A stretch of 64,000 bases of DNA, taken from Ornithinimicrobium pekingense DSM 21552 (GTDB taxonomy: Bacteria > Actinomycetota > Actinomycetes > Actinomycetales > Dermatophilaceae). How positions within the stretch are numbered: the first letter of the stretch is position 1; every line of letters begins with the position of its first letter. Shown one piece after another: positions 38,168 to 47,666 of this stretch. The stretch is from contig NZ_ATWJ01000001.1 in NCBI RefSeq assembly GCF_000421185.1, positions 170,198-234,197 of the forward strand. The letters are read 5' to 3'. The position numbers and the translations under genes are program-made. The notes under the pieces are model-generated. The model made no database searches and was not told the origin of the DNA. It saw nothing but the letters and a program-made list of their open reading frames with translations.

Positions 38168-40330
38168 CTAGCGCCGCTGGATCGCTGCCACCGTCGACCC
38201 TCCGCGGGTGGACTCGACGAGCACCTGGGTGGCGGTGCCCGGGCTGACCCCGCCGCGGACCCGCACGGTCCAGTCACCCGGGGTGCCGGGGGTCACCGGG
38301 GCGCTGACGACGCTCTCGCCCACGAGGGCGCCACGGCTGCCGTCGGCGTTGCGCAGGTAGACCCGCACGGTGTTGACCGAGGTGATCGACGCCGTCCCGG
38401 CGACCCGCCACTCGCCCTTGTCGGCGCGGTACTGCGCCGAGCTGACGGTCAGCACGTCGGCGATCTGGCTGACGCTCACCCGGGTGGTGGCCGTCACGCC
38501 GTCGGCGTTGGTCACGGTCAGCTCGAAGGCGAGGGCCTCGGTGGTGGAGGGCATCGCGAAGGTGAAGGACGGTGCCGACGCGTCGAAGGTGACGGGGGTG
38601 CCGGCGGTCTGGGTCCAGGAGTGGCTCACGGCGTTCTGGCTCCCGGTGCCGGAGACCGTCACGGTCTGCCCGACGGCCGCGGAGGTGGGCGTCGCGGTCG
38701 CGGTGGCCACCGGCTCGGGAGCCGGCGGGCGCTCGGTCAGCACCTCGATCCCGAACGATGAGGTCGTGCTGGTCTGGCCGTCCGGTCCGGTCGCGGTGAG
38801 CCGGAACGTCAGCAGCCCGCCCCCGTCCGGTGCCGTGAAGGTGACAGCCTCGTTCGTCGCCCCGTGGACGCCGACGTCCGTGCCGCCGGTCTGCTCCCAC
38901 AGCAGGCTGTCGGCGTTGAGCGAGGCGCTGGTCAGGGTGACCTCGTCGCCCACGACGGTCTGCACGGGCCCGGAGATCGCTGCGATCGTCGCCGCGCGCT
39001 CACCGGCGGCGCCGCCGCCGACGGTCACCGGGGCCTGGTCCGTGCCGCCGCCGGAGGAGGAGACGGAGACGGTGGCCGGCGGAGCGCTCGTCTGCATGGT
39101 CACGGTCCCGTCGACGAGGGCGACGGGGTCGCCCGCCCCGGAGAGGGTGAGCGTCGGCGGGTCGACCTCGTCGGTCGAGCTCGCCGAGACGGTGAGCGTG
39201 TCGGTGCCGGTGTCGTAGGTGGCCTCGGTGATCGTCACACCGTCGGTGACCGTCATCGACCGGGTGGCGACCGGGTCGTCGCCCTCGTTGGTGAAGGTGA
39301 CGGTGCCGGGCGTGGTGGACCCCAGCGGGACCCGGCCGAAGTAGCGGCCGCCGTCGGCGTCCAGGGTGGTCCTGCTCAGGCCCGACCCGGAGACGCTGAT
39401 GGACTTGCCGGCGTCGGTCGTGGCGAAGACGTCGAGGTAGCGGCCGTCCGCGGTCTCGACGAGGGTCGCCGCCTGCGGGTCGATGCCGGAGTTGGTCGAC
39501 ACCTTGCCCATGAGGGTGAACTGGTCGGTCGAGGCCACGAGGACCCTCTCGCCGGTGTCGAGCAGCTGCTCGACCTGGAAGAGGTTGGTGTCGTAGGGGC
39601 TGCCGGTCACGGTGGTCGGGGTGCCCGGGTCACCGACGTAGGTGCCCTTGTCCGTGGTCACCAGACCTCCGGTCGAGACGAGGAAGGGGTTGATCCGCGA
39701 CCGCAGAGCCAGGCCGAAGTTGCCCGGCGCGGGGGTGATGTCCTCCACGTAGCGGTAGTCCTCGAAGTCCGTGGACGTCACCGTGAAGGTGTCCTCACCG
39801 TAGGGGTGGGTCACCACGTAGGTGCCCGGCCCGGGGAAGTCGATGTCGAAGCGCTGGCGGCCGAAGACCACCTGGTCCCCGTCCACGGTCCCCTCGTTGG
39901 CCATCGTCGCCTCCAGGCCGCTGGTCAGGATGGCGCTGCCTCCGCCCGGCATGTCCAGGCTCGCGCCGGCCAGGAAGTAGAAGGACTCCAGCGGCCAGTT
40001 GTCCGGGAAGCTGACCGGCCCGTCCGGGTCGGGCATCTCCCCGCGCAGGAACGCCGGGTCGCAGTAGGGGTCCTCGATGTCGAGGCACTGCTGCAGCCGC
40101 AGGCCGGTACTGTCCTCGTACCAGGTCGGGTAGCCGTGCTCACCGCTGATCGGGCCGAACGCGGCGAGCTGGGTGGGGTTGGGCTTGGTCACCTCGGCGA
40201 TGGCGACGCCGGCGCCGGTCGCCAGCAGCGCGGTCGCGGTCGCGACGGAGACGAGGCGGCGGCGTGCGTGCCGGGACGGCGGGGGCAGGTGCCGACCCCG
40301 GCGGCCCTGCGGGAGCGTGGTGGTGGTCAT
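38168..40330 (-). CDS. Large secreted protein with Ig/PKD-like beta domains
   Basis: 720 residues with a twin-Arg-rich signal region (RRRLVSVATATALLATGAGV) and no membrane anchor or LPXTG at the C-terminus. Residues 35-240 form a distinctive N-terminal domain (FGPISGEHGYPTWYEDSTGL, CLDIEDPYCDPAF) with a Cys pair. The rest is a series of Ser/Thr/Val-rich beta modules; around 445-640 two PKD-like repeats are visible (VVGDEVTLTSASLNADSLLW, AVGQTVTVSGTGSQNAVSHS). It is the last gene after a multicopper oxidase and a signal peptidase I. An extracellular or surface role is likely and the exact function is unknown. Confidence 0.75.
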   Translation of the reverse strand: MTTTTLPQGRRGRHLPPPSRHARRRLVSVATATALLATGAGVAIAEVTKPNPTQLAAFGPISGEHGYPTWYEDSTGLRLQQCLDIEDPYCDPAFLRGEMPDPDGPVSFPDNWPLESFYFLAGASLDMPGGGSAILTSGLEATMANEGTVDGDQVVFGRQRFDIDFPGPGTYVVTHPYGEDTFTVTSTDFEDYRYVEDITPAPGNFGLALRSRINPFLVSTGGLVTTDKGTYVGDPGTPTTVTGSPYDTNLFQVEQLLDTGERVLVASTDQFTLMGKVSTNSGIDPQAATLVETADGRYLDVFATTDAGKSISVSGSGLSRTTLDADGGRYFGRVPLGSTTPGTVTFTNEGDDPVATRSMTVTDGVTITEATYDTGTDTLTVSASSTDEVDPPTLTLSGAGDPVALVDGTVTMQTSAPPATVSVSSSGGGTDQAPVTVGGGAAGERAATIAAISGPVQTVVGDEVTLTSASLNADSLLWEQTGGTDVGVHGATNEAVTFTAPDGGGLLTFRLTATGPDGQTSTTSSFGIEVLTERPPAPEPVATATATPTSAAVGQTVTVSGTGSQNAVSHSWTQTAGTPVTFDASAPSFTFAMPSTTEALAFELTVTNADGVTATTRVSVSQIADVLTVSSAQYRADKGEWRVAGTASITSVNTVRVYLRNADGSRGALVGESVVSAPVTPGTPGDWTVRVRGGVSPGTATQVLVESTRGGSTVAAIQRR

Positions 40331-40396
40331 GATCTCTCCTTCGAGTGATGACGTGCGATGTTCTTGGGTATGGCGTGCTGGTGGACCGGGCGGTGC

Positions 40397-40924
40397 TCAG
40401 GGGTCGATCACCCGCCCTCGCACCGCCTCCAGGGGGACCGGTCCGTAGGTCCTGGAGTCGATCGAGTCGAACCGGTTGTCGCCGAGGACGAACACCTCGT
40501 CCTCGCCGACGACGACGGGTCCGAAGAAGACCCCGTCGAGGGTCCGCAGGTCGACGTAGGGCTCGTGCACCGGCTCGCCGTCGACGTGCAGGACCGCGTC
40601 CTCGATGCGGACGGTGTCGCCCTCGAGCCCCACGACCCGCTTGATGACCGGGCCGTCTGGGCTGTCGAAGAGGACGAGGTCCTGGTAGCCGGGGTCCTCC
40701 CAGATCGGGGTGAGGCGGTCGACCAGCACCGTGGAGCCCTCCGGGAGGGTCGGCGCCATCGAGTCGGACACCACCTCGAAGGGCGTCACCACCCAGGTGC
40801 GCGCCGCGAGGACGACGGCCAGCAGGAGGACCGAGCCCAGCGCCCACCGCATACCGGTGGATCGTGCGTGCCCCCCGGCCCGGGCGGGCGGACGCGCCCG
40901 CCCGGCCACGAGGACCGCGCTCAC
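40397..40924 (-). CDS. Signal peptidase I
   Basis: 175 residues, S26 family. One N-terminal helix (MRWALGSVLLLAVVLAARTW), catalytic Ser in EVVSDSMAPTLPEGS and Lys in PVIKRVVGLEGDTV, then VFVLGDNRFDSIDSRTYGPV. It is smaller than housekeeping LepB and placed between genes for two exported proteins, so it may be dedicated to processing one or both. Start GTG 40924 overlaps the oxidase stop (GTGA); ATG 40852 is an internal alternative. The dedicated role is inferred from position. Confidence 0.9.
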   Translation of the reverse strand: MSAVLVAGRARPPARAGGHARSTGMRWALGSVLLLAVVLAARTWVVTPFEVVSDSMAPTLPEGSTVLVDRLTPIWEDPGYQDLVLFDSPDGPVIKRVVGLEGDTVRIEDAVLHVDGEPVHEPYVDLRTLDGVFFGPVVVGEDEVFVLGDNRFDSIDSRTYGPVPLEAVRGRVIDP

Positions 40925-42558
40925 AGCTCCTCCGGGTAGGTGTCGAGCCACGGCTTGGCCGCCGAGATCGGGTCGTGCGGGTCGGGGGCGCCGGCGGCCA
41001 GACCCACCCGGAACTGGCCCATCATGTCGTGGTCCTCGTGCGGAAGGTTGTGGCAGTGGACCATGTAGCGGCCGGCCCGGTCGAAGCGCATGAGCACCCG
41101 CACCTTCTCGTCCGGTCCCACGTAGGCGACGTCCTTGGGGCCGCGCTCGTAGGCGAACGGCGGCCGGCCGTTGCGGCTGACGATCTGGAAGTCGACCAGG
41201 TGGACGTGCAGCGGGTGGAACCACCCGCCGGAGCTGGTGTGCAGGTCCCACATCTCCACCGCGTGCAGGGCCGGGTCGGCCAGGACCTTGGTGTAGCCGC
41301 TGGCGATGACGTCCTGCCAGGTCGTCCCGTTGATGTTCCAGACGTTGGTGACGTCGCTCTTCTTCAGCTGCAGGTAGCGGGTCTTCACGCTCTGCGACGG
41401 CGTCAGGCTCATGACGTCGCTGCCGGTGAGGGTGGTGGGGATGGTCCGCCAGGTCGGGTCGTAGGTGTCCACCGGGTCGTCGGTGACCTGGAAGGCCATG
41501 ATCTTGTTGGTGTGGTCGAAGTCCACGTTCTTGGGGTTGGAGGAGTTCATCAGCCGCACCTGGGTGCCCGGGGCGTAGCGGCTGAAGTCGACGAGGAACT
41601 CGTAGCGCTCGGCCGGCGCGTGCCGCCACGTGGTCACCGCCTGCGTGGTGGGCATGAGGCCGCCGTCGGTGCCGACCATGTGCACGGCGTCGCCGGTGCT
41701 GAGGTAGGGCCGGTAGGAGCGGCTGATCGAGCCGTTGAGCAGCCGGAAGCGGTAGACGCGGCGCTTGACGTTCATCACCGGCCAGGGCTGGCCGTTGACG
41801 AGGATGACGTCGCCCCACAGGCCGGAGTGGTCCTTGTCGTCGAAGCGGGCGCGGCCGTCGGCCTCGAACATGATGTCCGAGAGCGTCAGGGGCACGTCGT
41901 ACTCCCCCTGGGGCAGCAACGCCCGCTCGACCTCGTCGCGGATGTGGTACTGCGCCGCCAGGCCCGAGTAGACGTTGCGGGTCGTCAGGTGGGTGGCGTG
42001 GTCGTGGTACCAGATGGTCCGCGCCGGCTGGTCGTTCTCGTAGACGTAGTCCTTGCAGAAACCCGGGATGGTGCGGTCGTCGGCGTAACCGTCGAACTCC
42101 GGCAGCGAGGCGTGGCCGTGCAGGTGGGTGGAGAGCACCAGCCCGCTCTCGTGCGAGTGCTCCAGGCCCTCGGGGTGCTGCACGCCGTAGAGCTTGTTGC
42201 GCACCCTCAGGTGGACGCGGGTGCCGCGCTCGACGGAGATGGTGGGGCCGGGGACCATGCCGTTGTAGCCGATGACCGGCGTCGGCAGGTTCGGCAGGAT
42301 CTGCGCCGTGCCGACCCTGGCCGAGACGGCATACCTCTCCACGCGCACGCCCTCGTCCCAGCTGACCTCGTAGGGGGCCAGCGTGGGCAGCGGCCGCAGG
42401 GCCGCGCGGAAGGCCCGGGGGAAGTTGCGGTCCGACAGCCCGCTGGCGGACTTGGTCAGGACCTCGTTGCCGAGCGGGCGGGTGAGCCCCGTGTAGCTCA
42501 TGACTCCCAGCGCGCTGAGGCCGGCGGCCGTCAGGACGCTCCGTCGCGTCATGTCCAT
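40921..42558 (-). CDS. Multicopper oxidase, Tat-exported
   Basis: 545 residues. A twin-arginine signal (MDMTRRSVLTAAGLSALGVM) is followed by three cupredoxin domains. Copper ligands appear as LHGHASLPEF and WYHDHATHL (N-terminal), HPLHVHLVDFQ and HCHNLPHEDHDMMGQF (C-terminal), giving type 1 and trinuclear sites. The layout fits the spore-coat CotA/bilirubin oxidase/phenoxazinone synthase group. Substrate is open: organic phenols, bilirubin, Mn(II) or Cu(I). The gene opens a three-gene export operon and is divergent from a CopD-CtaG fusion across a 257-base promoter region in which I see no recognised copper-sensor site. Confidence 0.92.
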   Translation of the reverse strand: MDMTRRSVLTAAGLSALGVMSYTGLTRPLGNEVLTKSASGLSDRNFPRAFRAALRPLPTLAPYEVSWDEGVRVERYAVSARVGTAQILPNLPTPVIGYNGMVPGPTISVERGTRVHLRVRNKLYGVQHPEGLEHSHESGLVLSTHLHGHASLPEFDGYADDRTIPGFCKDYVYENDQPARTIWYHDHATHLTTRNVYSGLAAQYHIRDEVERALLPQGEYDVPLTLSDIMFEADGRARFDDKDHSGLWGDVILVNGQPWPVMNVKRRVYRFRLLNGSISRSYRPYLSTGDAVHMVGTDGGLMPTTQAVTTWRHAPAERYEFLVDFSRYAPGTQVRLMNSSNPKNVDFDHTNKIMAFQVTDDPVDTYDPTWRTIPTTLTGSDVMSLTPSQSVKTRYLQLKKSDVTNVWNINGTTWQDVIASGYTKVLADPALHAVEMWDLHTSSGGWFHPLHVHLVDFQIVSRNGRPPFAYERGPKDVAYVGPDEKVRVLMRFDRAGRYMVHCHNLPHEDHDMMGQFRVGLAAGAPDPHDPISAAKPWLDTYPEEL

Positions 42559-42815
42559 GATGTATCTACCCCTGTCGTGCTCAGACCATCTGCGGATGAA
42601 CGTCCTGGGCAGTGACTCGCAGGTCACGGGCTCGTCACTGGAAGGACACCCACGACTCTCGCGCCTGCGCCTTGCGCGAACCTTGCGTCCGGCCCTCGCC
42701 CGCGCCCCGCTCGCGGGAGGACCGTCCTCCAGGCTCTCGACCGGCGGCGCGGACCGCCCTACGATTCAGGTCCAGGTCGGCCTCTCCCGGGTCGGCTCGA
42801 CACTGCGGAGGGGCC

Positions 42816-44708
42816 GTGGACGGACGTGCGCCAGCCGCCGTGCTGGCCCTGGTCAGCGCGCTCGCCGTCGCCGTGTGGGCCACCGGGGCCGCCGAACCGC
42901 CTCCGCTGGGCGACCCGGGCGCGGCCGTGCGGTGGGGCCTGCCCGTCGTCACCGGGCTGGGCAGGGGTGCGGCGGCGCTGACCGTCGGGGCGCTGGTGCT
43001 GTGCGTGGCCCTGGTCTCCCCCACCGGTCAGGCCGGGCTGTGGGGGGCGCTGCGCCGTGTCGCGAGCCTGGCCGCGGGAACGTGGTTCGTGCTGCAGGCG
43101 GCCCAGCTGGTCCTCACCTTCCGGGACGTCCTGGGCGGGGCGCGCCTGTCGGCGCCGGCGCAGCAGGTCGGCGCGTTCCTGGACCTCGGCGCCGGCCGGA
43201 CGCTGGTCGCCGCCACGGTCCTCACCGCCCTGGTCGCGGTCGCGACGCTCGTGGCGCGTCAGCCGGGCGAGACCCTCGTCGCGCAGCTGCTCTGCGCGGC
43301 CGCCCTCCTGCAGCTGGCCGGGACGGGGCACACCGGCGGCACGGCCGCCCACGGTGCCGCCGTGCTGGGCCTGTGGCTGCACACGCTCTCGGCGTGCGTC
43401 TGGGTCGGGGGCCTGGCCGCGCTGGTCCTCGTGGTCGCCCGGCGCCGTCGGCTGCGCGACGGTGCCGCAGCAGAGTCACCCGACCTGTCCGTGCTCGCCG
43501 GTCGTTACTCCGCCGTGGCGGCCTGGGCCTTCGTGGTCCTCGCCCTCTCCGGGGTTTTCAGCCTCGCGGTGCGCGTCGACGCACCGTCCGAGGTCCTCGG
43601 CACCGCCTGGGGGCGGCTGCTCCTCGTCAAGGTCGTGCTGCTGGGGGTGCTGGGGTCGTTCGGCGCCCTGCACCGGCGCCATACCCTGCCCCTGCTGCGG
43701 CGCGGGCGCCCCGGCGCCTTCCGCCGGCTGGCGGCTGTCGAGGTGCTGGTGATGGCGTCGGTGCTGGGGATGTCCTCGGCGCTCGCCCGCACCCGGCCGC
43801 CGCACTCCGAGGCACCTGTGGACGACTCGGTGGTGGCCCTCACCGGGTATGCCGCTCCCCCGGCGCCGTCGGTGCTCAGCGCCGTGACCGAGCTCCGACT
43901 CGAGCCCGTCACCCTGCTGCTGGCCGGCTCGTCGCTGGTGGTCTACCTGCGCTGGGTCCGCCGGGTGCGGGCAGCCGGCGTCGCCTGGCCGCGCCACCGG
44001 ACCCTCGCTGCCGTCGTCGGTGCCGTGGGCCTCGCGTGGGTCACCAGCGGAGGGCTGGCGGTCTACGGGTCGGTGCTGCTGGGCGCGCACCGTGCCCAGC
44101 TGCTCCTGGTGCTCGCCGTGCTGCCGGTCCTCTACGTCGCCGCTGCGCCCGTCACCCTCGGGCTGCAGGCGCTGCCGGTCCGCGACGACGGGTCGGTCGG
44201 GCCGCGCGAGTGGCTGCAACGGGCAGCCGAAAGCGCGGTGGTCGCCGTGCTGACCCGGCCCCTGGTGGCCGGTGCGCACGCCGCGGCCGCCCTCACGGTC
44301 ACCCTCCTCCCGCCGGTGCGGGGGCTGCTGCTGGCCAGCGACGTCGCGAGCGTGATCGCGCTGCTCTACCTGACCGCGGTCGGTGTGCTGCTCGCGGTCG
44401 CGCTGGGGCGGCCGGGCGCGCAGTCCGAGGAGCCCCTGGGTGCCCGGCTGCTCGCGGTGCTGCCCCTCGTCGCCTCCTGCGTCGTGCTCGGGCTGCAGCT
44501 GCGGACCAGCACCGTCCTGGTGGAGCCCGGCTACTACTCCCGGCTCGCCCTCCCCTGGGTCGACAACCCGCTCGTCGCGCAGCGGACCGCAGGCCTGGTG
44601 ATGCTGGCCCTCGGCGGGGTGAGCGCGCTCGTGCTGGCCTGGCTCGCGGTCCGGAGCCGGAGGGCGACGGTCGACCGCGAGCCCGGGGTGCCGGTCGCCT
44701 CTCCGTGA
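42816..44708 (+). CDS. CopD-CtaG fusion membrane protein
   Basis: 630 residues from a GTG with a GCGGAGGGG site. The first half is CopD-like copper import protein (LQLAGTGHTGGTAAHGAAVL, LWLHTLSACVWVGGLAALVL, GRYSAVAAWAFVVLALSGVF). The second half, from about 350, is a caa3 oxidase assembly CtaG_Cox2 domain (LLLAGSSLVVYLRWVRRVRA, AHRAQLLLVLAVLPVLYVAA). About 15 transmembrane helices in total. Such fusions supply copper to the cytochrome oxidase CuA/CuB centres or across the membrane. Together with the divergent multicopper oxidase it makes a copper-handling locus. Confidence 0.9.
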   Translation: MDGRAPAAVLALVSALAVAVWATGAAEPPPLGDPGAAVRWGLPVVTGLGRGAAALTVGALVLCVALVSPTGQAGLWGALRRVASLAAGTWFVLQAAQLVLTFRDVLGGARLSAPAQQVGAFLDLGAGRTLVAATVLTALVAVATLVARQPGETLVAQLLCAAALLQLAGTGHTGGTAAHGAAVLGLWLHTLSACVWVGGLAALVLVVARRRRLRDGAAAESPDLSVLAGRYSAVAAWAFVVLALSGVFSLAVRVDAPSEVLGTAWGRLLLVKVVLLGVLGSFGALHRRHTLPLLRRGRPGAFRRLAAVEVLVMASVLGMSSALARTRPPHSEAPVDDSVVALTGYAAPPAPSVLSAVTELRLEPVTLLLAGSSLVVYLRWVRRVRAAGVAWPRHRTLAAVVGAVGLAWVTSGGLAVYGSVLLGAHRAQLLLVLAVLPVLYVAAAPVTLGLQALPVRDDGSVGPREWLQRAAESAVVAVLTRPLVAGAHAAAALTVTLLPPVRGLLLASDVASVIALLYLTAVGVLLAVALGRPGAQSEEPLGARLLAVLPLVASCVVLGLQLRTSTVLVEPGYYSRLALPWVDNPLVAQRTAGLVMLALGGVSALVLAWLAVRSRRATVDREPGVPVASP

Positions 44709-44874
44709 GGAGCCTCGGGTCGCGGTTCCGTGAGGAGCCCTCGGCCGGTGCCGGGCACCGTCCGGCGCGCGACGAGGCAGTGTGGTCCCTACGGTTGTCA
44801 GACCCTCACCCCTTCAGGGTCGCCCCTGCCCGGGCGGCCCGTCCCGGTGAGGCCGGCAGGGGAAAGGTGCAGCC

Positions 44875-45795
44875 ATGGGAGCGACGGACGGACGTCGCGC
44901 GAGCCGCGCTGTCGACGAGGGGGTGCGCGGCGAGCTGGCCGAGGACCGCCACCTCGGCGGCCGCGACCTGACCCGGTGGTCCAGCCGCCCGGGTCGGTGG
45001 CTGGCGTGGCTCGCCGAGCAGCTCGGCCGGGTGCTGGGCTCCCGGCAGACGCTCGTGCTCGTCCTGGCCCTGGGTGCGTCCGTCGCCGCCTTGATGACCT
45101 GGCTGGCGTCGGAGACCTACGAGGCCGTCGTCGACGCCGACGGCGTGGCCCTGCTGGACGAGCCGCTGCTCGAGGCCAGCGTCGACCTCCGGTCGGGATG
45201 GCTGGACTCCTCCGTCACCGCGTTCACCGACGTCGGCGGCGTCGTGGGCATGCCGGTGCTGGCGCTGTCGGTCATGACGCTGCTTGCCGTGCGCCGGCGG
45301 TCGTGGACTCCGGTGATCCTCATCGTCGCCGCGGGGACCGGCTCGTTGCTGATGACCGTCGCCGGCAAGGACCTCGTCGGACGCGCCCGCCCTCCGCTGA
45401 GCAGTGCCGTCCCGCCCTTCGAGCACTCGCCCTCGTTCCCGTCGGGTCACACGCTCAACGCGGTGGTCATCGCGGGGGTCGTGGCCTACCTCCTCCTCCT
45501 GCGCCAGCGGTCAGGCAGAGCCCGCGTCCTGACCGTCGTCGTCGCGGCGCTCTTCGCGCTCGCGATGGGGCTGAGCCGGGTGTTCCTGGGCCACCACTGG
45601 TTCACCGACGTCGTGGCGGCGTGGGGGTTGGGCCTGGCCTGGCTGGCCGTCGTCGTCACCGCGCACCGGCTCTACCTCACCGCGCGAGAACGCACCGGTG
45701 CGCAGGAGCCGTCCAGCCGCGGCTCGGCGGGTGCGGACCACGAGCCCGCGGGAGGGCTCACCACCGCACGCAGCGGGGACGGGGAGACAGCGTGA
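44875..45795 (+). CDS. PAP2-family phosphatase
   Basis: 306 residues with about five transmembrane helices. The phosphatase triad is complete: KDLVGRARPPL, PSFPSGHTLNAV and SRVFLGHHWFTDVVAAW. It should dephosphorylate lipid phosphates such as phosphatidic acid or undecaprenyl pyrophosphate. Its stop overlaps a 55-codon ORF by 4 bases. It starts 166 bases after the CopD-CtaG gene. Confidence 0.93.
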   Translation: MGATDGRRASRAVDEGVRGELAEDRHLGGRDLTRWSSRPGRWLAWLAEQLGRVLGSRQTLVLVLALGASVAALMTWLASETYEAVVDADGVALLDEPLLEASVDLRSGWLDSSVTAFTDVGGVVGMPVLALSVMTLLAVRRRSWTPVILIVAAGTGSLLMTVAGKDLVGRARPPLSSAVPPFEHSPSFPSGHTLNAVVIAGVVAYLLLLRQRSGRARVLTVVVAALFALAMGLSRVFLGHHWFTDVVAAWGLGLAWLAVVVTAHRLYLTARERTGAQEPSSRGSAGADHEPAGGLTTARSGDGETA

Positions 45796-45959
45796 CGGGG
45801 ATGCGCACCAGGGCGGCGCGGCTCGGCACCGCCCTGCCGGTCATGGGCCTGCTCACCCTGACCCTGCTCCTCGCCGACGGCGGGCTGCGCGGCGTCCCGG
45901 TCATCCGCGACCACCATGCGTTCAGGACGGCATGCGCCGGGGCGGGCTACGAGTTCTGA
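45792..45959 (+). CDS. Small membrane or secreted protein
   Basis: 55 residues from a GTG that overlaps the PAP2 stop (GTGA), in keeping with translational coupling. One hydrophobic helix (LGTALPVMGLLTLTLLLADG) and a polar tail with one Cys (HHAFRTACAGAGYEF). I do not recognise it. Coupling and reading-frame quality favour a real gene over chance. Confidence 0.45.
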   Translation: MTGMRTRAARLGTALPVMGLLTLTLLLADGGLRGVPVIRDHHAFRTACAGAGYEF

Positions 45960-46069
45960 GCGGCGCCGACCCCGTCGAGCTGAAGGTTCCTCTCCTCCGA
46001 CGCGGGGCACGCCGTGTCACCCGTCGCCTCGGCTGTGCCCGCTCACGGGACCTGACCTACGCTCAATGA

Positions 46070-47533
46070 GTGAGTGTCGAGTCTCGTCCGGTGGTGTCCT
46101 TCGACGACCAGTTCGCCCAGGAGCTGGCGGAGCTGGCCGTCCCCTGGCAGGCCGACGAGGCCGCAGACCCGCGGCTGCTGGCGCTCAACGAGCCGCTGGC
46201 GGTCGAGCTCGGCCTGGACCCCTCGTGGCTGCGCACCCCCGAGGGCGTGCGCCTGCTGGTCGGGAACCAGGTCCCCGCCGGCGCCACCCCGGTGGCGCAG
46301 GCCTACGCCGGGCACCAGTTCGGGGCCTACTCCCCCAGGCTCGGCGACGGGCGGGCGCTGCTGCTCGGCGAGCTCGTCGACGCGGCGGGGCGTCCTCGGG
46401 ACGTCCACCTCAAGGGCTCGGGTCGCACACCCTTCGCCCGCGGCGGTGACGGCCTGGCCGCCGTCGCCCCGATGCTGCGGGAGTATGTCGTCAGCGAGGC
46501 GATGCACGCCCTGGGCATCCCGACGACGCGCTCGCTGGCCGTGGTGGCCACCGGGCGCTCGGTGCAGCGCGAGACGCGCCTGCCCGGAGCGGTCCTCACG
46601 CGGGTGGCGTCGAGCCACCTGCGCGTGGGGACCTTCCAGTACGCCCGTGCCACCGGCGACGTGGACCTCCTGCGCCGCCTCGCCGACCACGCCATCGGTC
46701 GCCACCACCCGGACGCAGCCCAGGCGCGGAGCCCCTACCTCGCGCTGCTCGACGCCGTGGTCGCGAGCCAGGCCGAGCTCGTCACCCGGTGGATGCTGGT
46801 GGGGTTCGTCCACGGGGTGATGAACACGGACAACATGACGATCTCCGGCGAGACCATCGACTACGGCCCGTGCGCTTTTCTGGAGGCCTACGACCCGGCG
46901 ACGGTCTACAGCTCGATCGACACGGGCGGGCGGTATGCCTACGGCAACCAGCCGGCCGTCGCGCAGTGGAACCTCGCCCGCCTCGCCGAGGCGCTGCTCC
47001 CCCTCCTGCACCACGAGGAGGAGCAGGCGGTCGAGCTGGCGGTGAGCTCGCTCGAGCGGTTCGCCATGTCATACAGCGCAGCCTGGTCGGCCGGTATGAG
47101 GACCAAGCTCGGTCTGCCGGGCACGGTCGGCGACGAGGTCCTCGACCCGCTGGTCGCCGAGCTGCTCGCCCTGCTCCAGGAGAGCCGCGTGGACCACACC
47201 TCCTTCTTCCGCGCCCTCGGCCGGGCGGCCCAGGGGGACCCCGAGCCGGCACGCAGCATGTTCGTCAACCTGGCCGGCTTCGACGCCTGGGCCCGGCGCT
47301 GGCGCGACCTGCACCCGCAGGCCGAGCTGATGGACCGGGTCAACCCCGTCTACATCCCCCGCAACCACCTGGTCGAGGAGGCGCTCGCCGCCGGGACCGA
47401 CGGGGACCTCGGCCCGTTCTCCCAGCTCGTGGACGCGGTCACCGACCCGTTCCAGGAACGCCGTGGCCTCGAGCGGTATGCAGAGCCGGCGCCTGCGGAC
47501 TTCGGGCGCTACCGGACGTTCTGCGGGACGTGA
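46070..47533 (+). CDS. selO: Protein adenylyltransferase SelO (YdiU)
   Basis: 487 residues of the SelO pseudokinase family, which transfers AMP from ATP to Ser/Thr/Tyr of partner proteins. [34 protein letters not shown] and [20 protein letters not shown] hold the inverted nucleotide and metal site. The length matches bacterial SelO, although the conserved C-terminal Cys (selenocysteine in eukaryotes) is visible only as the near-terminal FCGT. The start is GTG 46070, with TACGCT upstream and no clear ribosome site, so a short or leaderless 5' end is possible. Confidence 0.94.
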   Translation: MSVESRPVVSFDDQFAQELAELAVPWQADEAADPRLLALNEPLAVELGLDPSWLRTPEGVRLLVGNQVPAGATPVAQAYAGHQFGAYSPRLGDGRALLLGELVDAAGRPRDVHLKGSGRTPFARGGDGLAAVAPMLREYVVSEAMHALGIPTTRSLAVVATGRSVQRETRLPGAVLTRVASSHLRVGTFQYARATGDVDLLRRLADHAIGRHHPDAAQARSPYLALLDAVVASQAELVTRWMLVGFVHGVMNTDNMTISGETIDYGPCAFLEAYDPATVYSSIDTGGRYAYGNQPAVAQWNLARLAEALLPLLHHEEEQAVELAVSSLERFAMSYSAAWSAGMRTKLGLPGTVGDEVLDPLVAELLALLQESRVDHTSFFRALGRAAQGDPEPARSMFVNLAGFDAWARRWRDLHPQAELMDRVNPVYIPRNHLVEEALAAGTDGDLGPFSQLVDAVTDPFQERRGLERYAEPAPADFGRYRTFCGT

Positions 47534-47666
47534 GCTGACCTCGGCGCTGACCAGCAGGCCGAGGCACGCCGGGCCGGTGACAGCGCCTCCGGTCAAAGCA
47601 CGCCACACTTGCGGCGTGGGCCCACGCAAGAGCAGACCACAACCCCAAGAAGGTGCCCGAACCCTG

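Noticed and set aside
38864..40348. Long open frame antisense to the large secreted protein
   Set aside because: Gly/Arg/Val low complexity without signal peptide or domain; the minus strand has a signal peptide and ordered beta domains.
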